64,000 bases of DNA. Source: Coniferiporia sulphurascens (Eukaryota > Basidiomycota > Agaricomycetes > Hymenochaetales > Hymenochaetaceae). A model generated the notes under the pieces. That model made no database searches. It saw nothing but the letters and a program-made list of their open reading frames with translations, and was not told the DNA's origin. The DNA is taken from positions 372,001-436,000 of the forward strand of contig NBBA01000020.1 in the NCBI GenBank assembly GCA_002794785.1, written 5' to 3'. Shown in pieces: positions 25,537 through 38,002 of this stretch. Numbering within the stretch: the stretch's first letter is position 1; every line of letters begins with the position of its first letter. The translations under genes were made by a program, and so were the position numbers.

Positions 25537-27739
25537 TTAGTAACCGAACTCCGAGTCGAAGTCTGAAGGAAACTCGACCGGTCCCGTAAAAGTCACGTCA
25601 TTCCCCGCCATAAGGTCTTCCATATCGTACGCTAAAAATGGGTACTCCAATTCAAAAGGAAGTATATCCAGGTCGGGCTGGAAGTTCATAGTGATGGTGG
25701 AGTGTTCGGCAGCCGCAGCGTCTGGTGAAAGCAGGAAGTCCTGGCTTTCGCTCCCCTCGCCCACTGGGTACGCGAAATCAAGCTGTTAAAAAAAAGGGGG
25801 ACTCATTTTTACGATGGAGGCCACAGAAGAAAGGTACGGTTGACTCACGTCCTCAGCAGGAAATGTAGAAAATCGAAGTGTGCTGGCGGTGAGCGTAGGG
25901 CTAGCAATTGTGGTAGCCTCATGTTCCTCAATTGTAAAGGGAGTAGATTCAGGTTCTTCAAAGACGCTGCTGGTCTCATCCAGAAGGCTTTCATCGACGC
26001 CGTCCTCATACTCAGACTCAAGCAGGGACTTAAGAGGAACATATGCGTATGCATTGTAGATCTTGCCCATAATTTCTCCAGCGAAACTTGGGTAATAGCC
26101 GACTAAAACAAGCCTAGGGCTTTCGTGACCGTTCCACTGTCCCTCATCAGTCAACTCAGAGCCGTAGCCCGACACTGGCAGAGTTCCGAGCAAACATGCA
26201 ACCTCAACTCGAAATGAACGGTCGAGGCCGTCTAGCATAGCTTTAACTCTTCCAGCAGTTATATCGTTCCAATTTATGACCATAGGGAACTGCTTAAGAG
26301 CGTGCGGACGTGACCTCTTGGCCCTCTGACTAAAAATAGAAGACGAAAGATCCTGCACGGCTGGTGATGCAGCGGAACGATCATTCCTCCTAATTGCACA
26401 CGATACTGATGTAGAAAATAAGGCAGTTCGTTAACCACACTTCATGAGAGAGGAATAAAGTAACTGACCAGAGTCATTAAATGGATCCATATTACCAGAC
26501 TCCATTCTAACCTCATTTTCATTATCGGGAAGACTAAGTTTAGCTTTCCAAAGTCGGAGATTGTGTGTTACTACGGGCGAATCCGCAGACAGAAGGATTC
26601 CCCAGGTCACATAGAGGAACGTGTTGAGGCTTTCGCATACGGGACTCCCGCTCGCATGCTGCAGAGCATGGGAGAATGCCGGAGGAGGCGTTGGCGACGA
26701 ATTTTCGGTACGAACAGTCCGAAACGTATCTGTCTCAGGGTCGAAGATGAACGCATTATCAAACTCAGGGACAACCTACAAAAGGGTCAAAAATCAATGC
26801 TAAGAGGCAAAAGAAAAAGCCACAGCATACACCGTCCCGCCTTCCTCTAAGAATAAGAACCTTCTCTCGACCGGTTTTCACGTCCCATATCACTGCTAGG
26901 CCTGGGTCTGCACCGAGCAGCTTCACCTCGGGCGGAACTTCGGAATCCATAATGATCCATTTTTCTTCCACCAGGCTTGCAACAGCGTACGTATCGAAGC
27001 CGAATTCACCCTGTTAATTGACATATACTGTACGTATTAGTATAATGGGAGCATATACAGAACTGAATCAACACGCCAAGGCACGCTACCTTGTCATCCT
27101 CTCCTCCAAAAACACAGAGATAAATGTTCGGGGAATCCGGCTTTCCGATTATTACCATTTGAGCTTTCGCTCTACCATACCCCATATTACGCGATCCACT
27201 GAGACGAATCTCTCGCCATGTATTCTGTGTGAGATTAATACTTATTAGGACCGGATGTTCCCGACCAGGATCGGTGCAATCGCCGAGTATGAATAGGTAC
27301 GTCGTCTTGGACGGCGACCTGTCATGCACTAGAGCACCGATAGGACGTCTCAGTGCCGGAAGAGATCCGAGTCTAGGTAATGTAAGATCATTAAAATCTT
27401 CTATCGGAGAGACGAAGGATTCAGAGACTCTGCCGCTAAACGGAGAACGTCTCGAAGGATCAATCCGCATAGAAATCTTAAGCCGATATACCATAAGCTA
27501 GATGTGGCACGGGTATGTAATTCGGAACTCACGGTATCGTCCCTCCATTTCAAGCTGACAAGACTCAGACAAAAGAAGTCCGAAGTCGGTCTACGCGTAG
27601 GCGACTTTAAATCCTTGTTTTTCCCCCATCGAACCCCTCCGTAAATATACAACTTCTGGTCTATTCCGTCGATGATACGAAGAGCGCCTTCATTAATTGT
27701 GGGTCGCAAGCCCATGACCAGTTCTTTGACTGTACTCAT
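25537..27739 (-). CDS. Kelch-repeat-like protein of unknown function
   Basis: About 590 residues in some eight exons, starting MSTVKELVMGLRPTINEGA at 27739. The N-terminal half looks like a Kelch beta-propeller: QKLYIYGGVRWGKNKDL, DFFCLSLVSLKWRDD, TTYLFILGDCTDPG...NTWREIRLSG, NIYLCVFGGEDDKGEFGFDTY and NAFIFDPETDTFRTV. The C-terminal half has VINWNDITAGRVKAMLDGLD, then a Ser/Thr/Glu-rich region and an acidic Phe/Tyr-rich tail (LDILPFELEYPFLAYDMEDL) that could be an activation-type or docking segment. No catalytic motif was seen. Function unknown; propellers of this kind mediate protein contacts. It shares a 334 bp divergent promoter with the gene at 28074. Confidence 0.72.
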
Positions 27740-28073
27740 TTTGAAGCATGCACTGCGGTGCGCAGTGGAAGCGAAAGCTCAAGAGCCCATAAACGTAAGC
27801 AGTGGGCGTCGGACGCGGCTATACAATCCTTATATGGACACGTGACTACACATGTCACAGGATCGACGTCAGCTCCGTCTGCAGGTTTTCCTTCTTTCCT
27901 CGCCGAACGGCGACGACTGCTGTCTTTCAAAACTCCTTGCAAGCAATACTCGCCATCTTGCACTCACGTCTTCATGCTCAAATCATTTTACATTTGATCA
28001 GTATTCTCTAGCCGTCGTTCGTGGTAGCTTTATGCATCGGAACAAGAGTCAATTTTACGTTGGGGACTGATTT
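27740..28073. promoter_or_regulatory. Divergent promoter, Kelch gene / PPR-like gene
   Basis: 334 bp between two divergent ATGs; must contain both promoters. No TATA or other clear element was recognised. Confidence 0.4.
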
Positions 28074-29798
28074 ATGTATCGCCTCGGACGGTCTTTCTCG
28101 TTATTCTCTTCGCTCAGAGGACCCTTGGTCTCAAATCATGCTCGGAACTTCTCCGCATCTGTGTCTGTGTTCAAGTTTCGGCGTGTTTCACCCATTTTTC
28201 CGAAGGACGACGACGACACTGTGCCCAAGGTTCTCCAGAGAGTCTCGTATTATGTCGAAGAGGGCTTTCCTCATGTTGCCCTAGGTTACTTCAACAAAAG
28301 ATTGACGCGGGAGGAAAAGTCATCCCCTATTCGACCCCAACTCTTCGAGGTTGTCATGGACCACTTCCTGCGGAAGAAATGCTTTGACGAGGCGGAGAAG
28401 GTCCTTACGAGGATGACCAAGGAGGGTTTGCTGTTGTCTCCGCAATTGCAAGCAAAGATAATTTCTGTTCAGCATGTCAGTAAAATCAACACTCGCGAAG
28501 CCTATTTAGATGCTCTTCGAAAGCTTTTTAATGCCTCTGTGGCCCGATTCACGGACTTGGATTTCCACGATCTCCTGCACCACCTCGTGCGCGCAGAAAA
28601 CTCCATGGATCTCTTAGAAGAGGTCGTGCGCATGTATATAAGTGCTAGGGGCCCTGGTTACTGGCTCGACTCCACGACCGTTGCTTTCATGATTTCGCGC
28701 CATTTGACCTTGGACAACAAGGCTGCCGCAGAGCAATGGCTTGATTACCACTCGCGAAGGCTAAGTTCGGGCTACGAGAGCGCCGACGTCGAGCTCGCCT
28801 TTCCCTATACTGCCTTTATTCACAGGCTCATTGAAGCCGCCCCGAAGGAGGACCCGGCGCACTTGTACGCGCCAATTCTTGACCGCATGGCTCGTGATGG
28901 CGCGTGGCCTGACACTGTGCTCATCAATATACTCATTACTGCGGAGCTGCAATATGGGCGCGCAGACAGCGCACTTGGACTGTACGATATGTTGCGTGAA
29001 CACAGCGCACGCTCCGTCTATCCGGACGAGACGACGTTCTCGCAGCTCTTCACCGCCGCGGGGCGATTCGCACAGCATGCCCGGAGCTTCAACACGACAT
29101 TCGACTTCGGGCTCCCGCCACGCACGCTCTTCCGAGAGATGCTCGAGCTACACAAACTCGCTGCGACGGAGAATATCACCAATGCCTCTCCCGTCGTCTC
29201 CCGAGCAAGTCTCGGCGCCGCGCTCTGGCAGCTCGTCGTATCCGGCGACTACGCGGGCGCGTGCGTCGCGCTGCGCATGTATCTGGAACTGCACGTCCCG
29301 TTCCAAGAGAACCAAGTCGTCAAAGCAGTCGCCACCGCGCTTCTCGGGCGCTCCCGGCACGAGATCATGGCTCCGGGCAGCAACATGTCGTGGGTCGATG
29401 TATTCCTGAACCTACGCGAAATCGAAAGGACACGACTTAAGCGTGACGAATCCGGCGAGACGATGCGCCGCATGCTCGACGTTGCCAAGCGCGAGCTGGC
29501 TATGATGACGAGCTCTTCCGAAGGTCCTAACGAGGAGGCGGAGCCGCCCCCGCTCGGCACCCTCGTAAAACAATTGAAACTGCAGAAGATGCGTTTGCGC
29601 CGACTTCAGCTTGTTGATACGCTACTTGTGCGCGCGCTAGCTGCGGATATCGTTGTGGAGCAGTGGAACGGCACGCCTCAGACTCCCGCTGAAATACAGG
29701 GTCTGGTGGAAGAGGCAATTCGCAAAGCGGGGGCCGATATGATCCCTAGTGACGTGAAAACCGACAACGGCGCACTTCCCCCACGGTCAGTGCCGTAA
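28074..29798 (+). CDS. PPR/TPR-like protein, probably mitochondrial (574 aa)
   Basis: Single-exon gene, unusual among its intron-rich neighbours. The N-terminus (MYRLGRSFSLFSSLRGPLVS...ARNF) is Arg/Ser-rich without acidic residues, as in mitochondrial presequences. The body is helical, with PPR-like pairs such as QLFEVVMDHFLRKKCFDEAE / KVLTRMTKEGLLL, and APILDRMARDGAWPDTVLIN / ILITAELQYGRADSALGLYD, followed by YPDETTFSQLFTAAGRF. This pattern fits pentatricopeptide repeat proteins, which bind organelle RNA, but the repeats are degenerate and the exact partner cannot be named. The C-terminus has a Lys/Arg-rich coiled segment (KQLKLQKMRLRRLQLVDTLL). Confidence 0.75.
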   Translation: MYRLGRSFSLFSSLRGPLVSNHARNFSASVSVFKFRRVSPIFPKDDDDTVPKVLQRVSYYVEEGFPHVALGYFNKRLTREEKSSPIRPQLFEVVMDHFLRKKCFDEAEKVLTRMTKEGLLLSPQLQAKIISVQHVSKINTREAYLDALRKLFNASVARFTDLDFHDLLHHLVRAENSMDLLEEVVRMYISARGPGYWLDSTTVAFMISRHLTLDNKAAAEQWLDYHSRRLSSGYESADVELAFPYTAFIHRLIEAAPKEDPAHLYAPILDRMARDGAWPDTVLINILITAELQYGRADSALGLYDMLREHSARSVYPDETTFSQLFTAAGRFAQHARSFNTTFDFGLPPRTLFREMLELHKLAATENITNASPVVSRASLGAALWQLVVSGDYAGACVALRMYLELHVPFQENQVVKAVATALLGRSRHEIMAPGSNMSWVDVFLNLREIERTRLKRDESGETMRRMLDVAKRELAMMTSSSEGPNEEAEPPPLGTLVKQLKLQKMRLRRLQLVDTLLVRALAADIVVEQWNGTPQTPAEIQGLVEEAIRKAGADMIPSDVKTDNGALPPRSVP

Positions 29799-30096
29799 AA
29801 TGAGGTACCAATGTTGTAATTTCTGATGTCTAATCCCTCACAGAAAATTAACTACATCGGCTACAAACGCCTCTAATATTCCCAACACTTTGAATTCTCA
29901 GACAACCCCCACTCCTCCCGAAGTCCCCCCGGCAACGACCATTGAAGAGCGTGAATGCCCTCCCTCTACCCTAAGCTCTCAAATATCCCCCGCTCGCAGA
30001 AGCATGCAGGCGGGATAATCGAACGAATGTTTATACCATACTGTCTAATGTCTATATACGTCCACTGCATACGTACATACACCCCAAACGCTCCCC
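29799..30096. other. Convergent 3' region
   Basis: 298 bp between the PPR-like gene and the MFS gene, both ending here. No gene seen. Confidence 0.4.
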
Positions 30097-32398
30097 TCAA
30101 ACGTCCTCGTCTTCCTCCCAAAGAACCTCCTCGTATCCGCTGAGCCTGGCCGTCATGCGCCTGCGGTCCTTCCACGCAGCGTACAAGCTCAGTCCAAGCC
30201 CAAGCACGCACGCACAGATTGTCAAATACAAGCTCGACACGTAACAGTCACGGCCCGCATAGCACTGCTGTCCGGCAGGCAAGCCTGCACGCGCCAACAG
30301 CGATCCTCCGGACGACAATACGGACGCGGGCGCGGGCGCGCTTTCGTCCGGCGGGTTATGCGCATCAAGGTTCCGCCCGAACGCGAGACTGAAGAGGTTA
30401 CCGCCGATCATCGGCGAGAGCGAGACCAGGCCCCAGTTCTCCGAGAAATGCGCGAGCCCGAACCACTCGATCACGATCGTAGGGTACAGACCGAATACGC
30501 CACCGTACGCGAGCCCGAGCAGCGCGGACGCACGCCAGAGATTCTCGACGTTCTCGATGTGCGTCACGAGCACCTGCGAGAGCACGAAGGCGCTCGCGAC
30601 GACGCAAAGGCAGTACGTACGCGGGGCGCCTAGTCTGTTCTTTACAAGGTCTGCGCCGACACCTGGGCAGGGATGTTGTTAGCACTGCTGGTGTTTGTTT
30701 TGATACAATGTAGTAATCACCACTTAATATACGCCCGAGGCAATTGGCAATACTGATAACTGAGACTTGCATGCTCTGCCACTTGGCGGACTCGATTTCG
30801 TCGAAATCCGGGTTGCCTTTCGCAAATAGGGCTTGGGAGATGGAGCCGACGTTATTGATATCTGCGGAAAGGCGTTAATTATAATTGTAACGCCGAATCT
30901 CAATTTTGCCTACACATCAATCCCGTTCCGCTAACTAAACCGAGCGTCAGCTACGTCAACAAACCTACTTAATAAGATTGAACACTCACACAAAGACAGC
31001 ATGATAAAGAGCAACCAGAAATCGCCACTGATAAGCAAAGTCTTTCCATGGAGGTCCTGCATGACCTCTATGACACGACTTTTGCTCCTGCCATTAGAGA
31101 CCGAGACACTACGACGGCGTCTTTCAGCAGATGATGTCGGTATGGCCAGTTCGACAGATCGCAAGGGGGGTGGCTCCACCTCTTCATGATCCTCATGCAC
31201 ATACTGGGACTCCTCTCGCGCAGAATGAGGCTGCGGACGGTGTCCAGAAAGCAGCGTCGTGCGACTATCATTGTGGTGCTCGTACACGAACGCGTCGCCC
31301 CCAAACACGCCATCGACGCCTGCGGAGTGCGCAAAGCCGTCGTGCGGAATCTCCGAGAAGCTCACTCGGCGCGCCGCGGGCGTTGTGTCGTTCGCGGCAG
31401 GAAGGGGAATCGGCCGGACGAGGAAGAAGCCGAGGATCATTGGAAAAGACGTTCCCAGTGCAAGAAGGAGAAGGAATGAAGATGTGTCACCGGGGAATAA
31501 CACATGTGCGAGGGTAGAGAAGAAGAAAGCTGAAAGGCCGAAACCTGAGAGTACCAGACCCGTCGTCGATGCTCTCTGCGGAACCAGTCAGAGATAAACG
31601 GCGGTGAAGACAGATAATGATGCCTACCATTGCGTCAGGAAAGCTCTTTGCGGTGGCGTTTACGCTGCTCGTCAGTCCCCCATTCCCTCCCGCGCCAGTC
31701 AAGAACGAACAAGCAACAAGAGCAGCGAACGCTGCGTGTGACAACCTCTCTGCATTTACGTCCGCCTGATGGGCATTAGGGCTGTTGTAAAAATGGCGGA
31801 TGCCTGAATACCCAATAAACAAGAAGATAAATCCGCATGCAAGCAATCTTCACGAGAATAGCCACACTTCAGTTCACAAGCTCTGAGCACGAGAAGATTA
31901 CACTCACATCCGAGGACCTCTGCGGTCGACTATCTTTCCCCAAAATGGACCCGAGCTGTACACGCCGACTGTATAGGGGAAGAATCTGTCGGCAGGGCGA
32001 CAAACACAAGAAAGACATAAAGCGCACTGTTTCCCGCAAGTCCTGTTCGAAATTAATGACTCTGAGGATTATCGAAGACACGAATACATACCGATGACAT
32101 TTAGTTTGGTGTGAGATATACGAAGTCGGGAAGCAAGTTGTGGCGCATAAGCTGCGAAAATGTCAATTCAAGTCACCGTTAGAGGGACACATATTCGACA
32201 CGAATCGCGCATCATATGCAGCATACCAGAGTAGACCTTAGCATGCAAGTCAACTCAGCCCTTCAGTCGCGGTCGACGACGACTCACGTAGTTTGTGCCT
32301 GAGCTCAAGGAAACGATAATCGAGCTAAGGAGCGTTGTGAGCCGAGGCGCAGACAGCACCTTTGGCGCCGTTCCACGACCCCCTGTCCTCGAGGCCAT
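30097..32398 (-). CDS. Major facilitator superfamily transporter, Nodulin-like/YMR155W type
   Basis: Membrane transporter of about 600 residues. The start at 32398 gives MASRTGGRGTAPKVLSAPRL, then the first helix (TTLLSSIIVSLSSGTNY / VFSAYAPQLASRLRIS). Other helical segments are LACGFIFLFIGYSGIRHFY, LSHAAFAALVACSFLTGAGG, SSFLLLLALGTSFPMILGFF, DFWLLFIMLSLC and LYLTICACVLGLGLSLYAAW. A long hydrophilic central loop (31000-31430; SVELAIPTSSAERRRRSVSV) joins the two six-helix halves. The motif VSVISIANCLGRILSGVGAD in the second half fits the Nodulin-like/monocarboxylate-type MFS group that includes yeast YMR155W. Substrate unknown. It is divergent from the P450 cluster, which could suggest export of P450 products, but this is only inference. 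Confidence 0.82.
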
Positions 32399-32921
32399 TT
32401 GAGTTTAGTAGGCTGAAAGGCGCCCAAGCAACAGCATATGAGACAGGAGTGTGTAGAATTGAACGGCCAACGAGCTGGAAGGCGGTGAAAGATAAGTAGC
32501 GCACTGCGGCGAGCCGGGGACGGAAATAGCCTGCTGCTAAAGTCGCAGCCAATCAAAAAGCACGTGTTCTACAGCCGCTGGGGAAATGACAAGCAAGAAT
32601 GCCGCGGTTCGGCACAACCCAAAAAAGGATACCGCGGGCCCCGGCAATTCCGTGCCGTTAGCTAACCCTTACCGTTACTATTAAGGGCTTACTGATGCGT
32701 TTGTAAGCGCACTTTGCCACGATGAAGTGTCTCAATACTGATTTCTTCAAAGTCCAATCGTACGACAACATGGCACTGCAGAGGCAAACGCTTGTCCTGC
32801 CGGCACCATTCACATAATTAATGACCTAATTGAGCTCCAAGATCAATCATCAGGATTTCAGGTATAAAGACCCAGTTACACACCAGCATTAAAGTGGTGC
32901 CTACTGTCCAACTCAGCGATC
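32399..32921. promoter_or_regulatory. Divergent MFS / P450-1 promoter
   Basis: TATAAAG at 32863-32869 lies 59 bp before the P450-1 ATG and is the likely TATA box. Near 32595-32645, GCCGCGGTTCGGCA followed by AAAAAAGGATACCG resembles a block in the UGT 3' flanks (about 19063-19100 and 15755-15795). Confidence 0.5.
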
Positions 32922-35070
32922 ATGCTCTCGCAGCTACCGACGAACATTGCTTTCAATCTATCCGCCGTCGATGTCTTCGGTATTGCCATTGGGTCATGGC
33001 TGTTATACAAACTCACCCAGACGGCGCGCATGCGTGCAAAGACGACAAAGCTGCGCGGCCCCCCTGCGTCTAGTTGGCTCCTCGGTGTCTCCCGAAAGAT
33101 CTTCCAAAGTGATTCCGCTGCCGCATACTACGAGAAGTGGGCCGACGAGTACGGGCCAGTATACCAGATCCCAGGGCCCCTCGGTTCCCGCAAAACCGTC
33201 TTGACCGACGCGAAGGCTATCACCCACTTTTACTCCAAGGAGACCTACGGCTATGTTAACAGCACATTTAGCAAAATGGCCTTATCCCATCTAGTAAGGG
33301 ACTTCCTTCCCTCTTGCGTGACATAACTCTTATCCGTAAATGAAGATCGGGAAGGGACTCCTTTGGGCTGAAGGCGATACCCATAAACGGTGGCTACTAG
33401 TCTATATGTAATTCGAATTGACAGTGGTCTCACGAAATGGTTTACTAGACAGCGCAAGACTCTCAATCCCGCTTTTAGCAATGCCGCCATCCGGGATTTA
33501 ATCCCAGTTTTCTACGACTCTGCCTATAAAGTCAGCCCATCAGATGATGTGGGAAACGTTTCCCCTGATGTTTCGTTTCTCTAGGTCAAGAACGCATGGG
33601 ACGCACTCTTTCCTTCCTCCGGTTCCGAAGAAGTCATCATAAACGTTCAGAAATGGTAAGCCACAAATCCCATGCATCGTTTCCGCAAGTCGACATTTAA
33701 TATTGCAGGATGAACTCCGTTTCGCTTGATACGATCGGGATCACAGGCTTTGGCCACGATTTTGGTACTCTCGAGGGTCGCCACTCGGACGTCGCGGAAA
33801 TGTTTGACTCCTTTAGCACGCACCCCCCTCGCGGTATTTCCGCCATCGTTTTACTCCTCGGCCCTGTGCTCCCCTTCCTCCTCAAACTCCCCACGTTCCA
33901 CCAGCGCAGGGTTCAAAAGCTGCACAAGGCAATAGGTGCGATCGCGGAAACTCTTTTGGAAAGGAGCCGAGCGGAAAAGGAAGCTGGATTGATTGGCGAC
34001 ACTGGTCGGTCCATAATGGGTTCCCTACGTATGTTTCTCTTTTGAGGATGATCATCGTCAGCTGCTGACCGCCGTTTAGTTAAGGCAGAGAGTTCAGAAT
34101 CGGACTTAAGACTTTCCAGCGAAGAAGTCCTGGACCAGGTATTCCAGATCCGCACATGACGTCCCTTCATACTTCCTAAGCTATTTTTAGATGAAAGTGC
34201 TAATCTTAGCAGGCTACGAGACGACTTCCAGTTAGTACTTTTGTATCTTCCCATTCCACGACTGACGAACGAACTTACAGTCAGTCTCACGTGGGCGCTC
34301 ATCGAGCTCGCCCTGAACCCGGAAAAGCAGGACAAATTGCGCGCGGAACTTTCTGAATTCGCGGGGAGCGACCCTTCGCTCGAGCAGCTAACCAACGGCC
34401 TTCCCTACCTCGACGGCGTTACCCGCGAGACGCTCCGTCTGCACTCGCCCGTCGGCCTAACCAATCGCCGAGTGCGGAAATCCTCAATATGGGCGCAGTG
34501 CGTTGAGCTAACTGCTTACATTTTTTTTCTTCTCTACCATAGGCCGCGTATGACGATGTGATCCCGCTCAATACACCTGTGACAACTGCATCTGGGGAGA
34601 CCGTTGACCGTATCACCATCGCGGGTGGAGCGGCGCTTGTGGTGCCCATCCGGGCAGTCAATAGGTCCGAAACGATCTGGGGCGCGGACGCAAAGGAGTT
34701 CAAGCCCGAGCGCTGGTTGGACGGTGAGGCTGGTCTAACGGCCAAGGCTAAAGAGATGCAGGGCTACCACCATTTGCTAACGTTCGTCGACGGAGCGAGA
34801 ACATGCCTTGGGCGCCAGTTTGCGGTTGCTGAGTTTAAGGTGCGCTTGGTTTTTGTGAGGGGTTAGTGCGACCCTCACTTTGACTGATCTTGCCTTTCCA
34901 CGTTCCCCTTTTACTAGTCTGTCCTTTCCGTGCTCGTACGCAACTATGTCTTCGCCATGCGCGACGGACCTGACACCAAGCTCGACCGGGTCACGACGAT
35001 CCTACCCCGTCCCAAAGTCGCGGGCGAGGAAGGGTACGCCTTGCCGATGCGTGTGCGACGCGTAGAGTAG
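32922..35070 (+). CDS. Cytochrome P450, tandem copy 1
   Basis: Microsomal monooxygenase of about 540 residues, first of four paralogues in one orientation. N-terminal membrane anchor (AVDVFGIAIGSWLLYKLTQ), then proline hinge KLRGPPASSWLLGVSR. Conserved segments: WADEYGPVYQIPGPLGSRKT, QRKTLNPAFSNAAIRD, SLDTIGITGFGHDFGTLEGR, I-helix LAGYETTS, K-helix ETLR, PERWLDG, and heme loop FVDGARTCLGRQFAVAEF with the Cys ligand. It spans about ten exons, and all frames connect with GT-AG introns. One donor (GTGGCT after CATAAACG, near 33388) is non-consensus, but the same site recurs in copy 2 (GTGGTT). The exon before AAYDDV ends one codon earlier than in the paralogues. Substrate unknown. Confidence 0.9.
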
Positions 35071-35878
35071 GATTTCATTCAAGATAGGATGGTGCAATGG
35101 CCAAATATTCTTTTGGTTGAAGGTAATATGCCGATGTAACAGATCGACAGATTATACAAGGGTTGCTGGTATGCTTGAGTACGCGCGAGTAATGGAAGGC
35201 GGTACGGGATGCGCACTGCAAGGGATGCCCCTTTTATCTTTTTGCTAGCCTCTCGGAAGCGCGGAATGTGCGAGATAATCCGCCTTGTTCCGAGTGAGCT
35301 ATGCATACATGTAGCAAGGACTAGTCATCAACCGCGCGAAGCGAGCCTTCGGGCGCGCGCAACAGGTCAAATATGCCTGCGATCTCGGAGGGGAGCTTTC
35401 TCAATCTCAATAAGTCCCTGCTATTTGCACTTGCGGCCCGGGGACTCGAAGCCTTCATGGTCAAGGTCAAGTTTAGGTTCAAGTCCGGGGCCGGGGCGTC
35501 GCCTGTCATTTATTTTGTGGCTTCTGAATTATGTCATATGACTCATATCCACACGTAAGCAAATAACGAAATGTACTTACCAGGAAGACGGCTACTCAGC
35601 TGGTTTGCCTCCTGCGAAGTTACATGGGTGTTCTGCAAATACCCTACTGAGCCTTTTTTTCTATGAGTCACTGCCCGGCCACCGCAGCAACCATGACTCC
35701 TATTCAGCGCCAGAACGTGCGGCATCAGGCGCTGGCGCGCTTACCGACCAATAGTGTGATGTGCATCTCTCCGGATCTATTCTGGGCTAGTAAGACCGCT
35801 CGATCAAACTTAGAGCACTCAGAGTATTTAGAGGAGGCATCTATGGCCATACAATCTACATAACCTGACCGCCTCAGC
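35071..35878. other. Intergenic between P450-1 and P450-2
   Basis: 808 bp; only short ORFs in both strands. No remnant of a P450 or other gene was recognised. Confidence 0.4.
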
Positions 35879-38002
35879 ATGATGTTCCTCCCCTTTGACA
35901 TCAGCGTGGTCAACGTACTCTTTCTCATTATCGGATCATGGGCTCTATACAAGCTCTCCCAGACTGCTCGCACACGCACAAAGACGACCGAGTTGCGCGG
36001 CCCACCTGCGTCTAGCTGGTTACTTGGAGTCTCCAGAGAGGCGCTCGTGGGCGAGTCCGCCGCCAGCCATTTCGAGAAGTGGGCCGACGAGTACGGACCG
36101 GTGTATCAGATTCCTGGACCGTTTGGATCTCGTCGTACTGTCTTGACTGATGCGAAAGCCATCGCCCACTTCTACTCGAAAGAGCCCTTCGGCTATGTTA
36201 AAAGCAAGTTTACCAAACAGATCTTTGCCAGCTTGGTAAGACACCTCACTTGTACTCGCACCCAGCGTCCTAATTCATCAATAAAGGTTGGAAGAGGCCT
36301 CCTTTGGGCTGATGGTGAAAGCCACAGGCGGTGGTTATTAAAGTTGGATGGAATCAAGATTAACAGTCTCACGGATGTTATTCAGACAGCGTAGAACTCT
36401 TGCCCCTGCTTTCAGCAACATCGCTGTTCGCAATTTGACTCCAGTGTTCTACGATTCTGCTTATAAGGTTAGTCCATAAAGAAATTAGAAAGGTCCTCTT
36501 TGGTGATCTGTTCCTCCCAGGTCAAAAGCGCGTGGGATGCGCTTTCCTTATCCTCTAGCTCCGGAGAAGTTATCATAGACGTGCAGAAATGGTAAGTCAC
36601 TCGTCAGTAATGTTTTATGCATATATAAATTGATCATTGCCTTAAGGATGAACTGTGTCTCGCTTGACAGCATTGGAATCGCAGGGTTTAGCCACGATTT
36701 CGGTACCCTCGAGGGACGGCACTCGGACGTCGCGGAAATGTTCGACTCCTTTGGCACGAACCCACCTAGCACTATCTCCATTATCCTCGCGCTCCTCCGC
36801 CCCGTACTGCCTTTTCTAGCGAAGATCCCGACACAACGCCGACGCATGACTTTAAAGCTGCATAACAGTATTGAAGAGATCGCCGAGACGTTGTTAGAAA
36901 GGAGCCGCAAGGAGAAAGAGGCGGGACAGGTAGGCGACACGAGTCGCTCTATCATAGGCGCTTTGCGTATGTGTCCGGTCCTTGGGTTATCCATTACGCT
37001 GACTATCGCCTAGTCAAGGCGGAGAGCTCTGGATCGGAGCTAGGGCTCACAAGAGACGAAGCTTTGGCACAGGTACATAGCATTGCCCTTTTGAGTCCCG
37101 TTATTCATCTGATTTTATCCTCAGATGAAAGCGTTAATCTTTGCAGGCTATGAGACGACATCTAGTTAGCACTTTGTGTCTTGCTCTTTTCCATCCCTTT
37201 TGTGACGAGATTGATTGCAGTCAGCCTCACATGGACGCTCATCGAGCTCGCCTTGCATCCAGAAAAGCAAAACAGGCTACGTGCCGAGCTTTCCGAGTTC
37301 ACAGGGAGTGATCCATCGCCCGAGCAACTCGCTAATGGCCTTCCCTATCTCGACAGTGTCATGCGCGAGACTTTTCGCCTACATGCACCTATTGACCAAA
37401 CCAGTCGGATGGTTCGAACAGTCAACGTCCTGCCATAGCGGTACAAACTAATAGTGACACTTACAGGCCGCATATGACGATGTTATCCCGCTGAGCAACC
37501 CGGTGACGACGGCTTCCGGAGAGACTGTGGATTGTATCACCGTCGCAAGCGGGGCAGCGCTCGTAGTCCCTATCTTAGCAGTCAACAGGTCCGAGGCGAT
37601 CTGGGGTGCGCACGCAAAAGAGTTCAAGCCCGAGCGCTGGTTGGACGGGGAGGCAGGCCTGACGTCCAAAGCTAAGGAACTGCAAGGCTATCACCACCTA
37701 TTAACGTTTGTCGACGGGCCAAGGACGTGCCTTGGGCGTGGGTTCGCGGTGCTCGAGTTTAAGGTATGCTTTTGCCGTCTTCCAAATGAGTGAAGTAGAT
37801 TTCTGATGTGGCCTTTTGCTCATTGTGCCTCATCTCTTTTTTCTAGTCCGTGTTGTCTGTGCTCGTGCGTAACTATGTCTTTGAGATGTGCGACGGTCCA
37901 GACACCAAAGTAGGGATGGTATGGGCAATCTTGCCCCGTCCCAAAGTCGTGGGCGAGGAGGGATACGCTGTTCCGATGCGCGTCCGACGCGTCGAGGAAT
38001 AG
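35879..38002 (+). CDS. Cytochrome P450, tandem copy 2
   Basis: Paralogue of copy 1. MMFLPFDISVVNVLFLIIGS starts a slightly shorter anchor. Then ELRGPPASSWLLGVSREAL, WADEYGPVYQIPGPFGSRRT, QRRTLAPAFSNIAVRNLTPV, SLDSIGIAGFSHDFGTLEGR, I-helix FAGYETTS, K-helix ETFR, PERWLDGEAGL, and heme loop FVDGPRTCLGRGFAVLEF. The frame is open through all exons to TAG 38000-38002. Small local changes near the C-terminus (RNYVFEMCDGPDTKVGMVWA) set it apart from copies 1, 3 and 4. No TATA box as clear as in copies 1 and 3. Confidence 0.9.
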
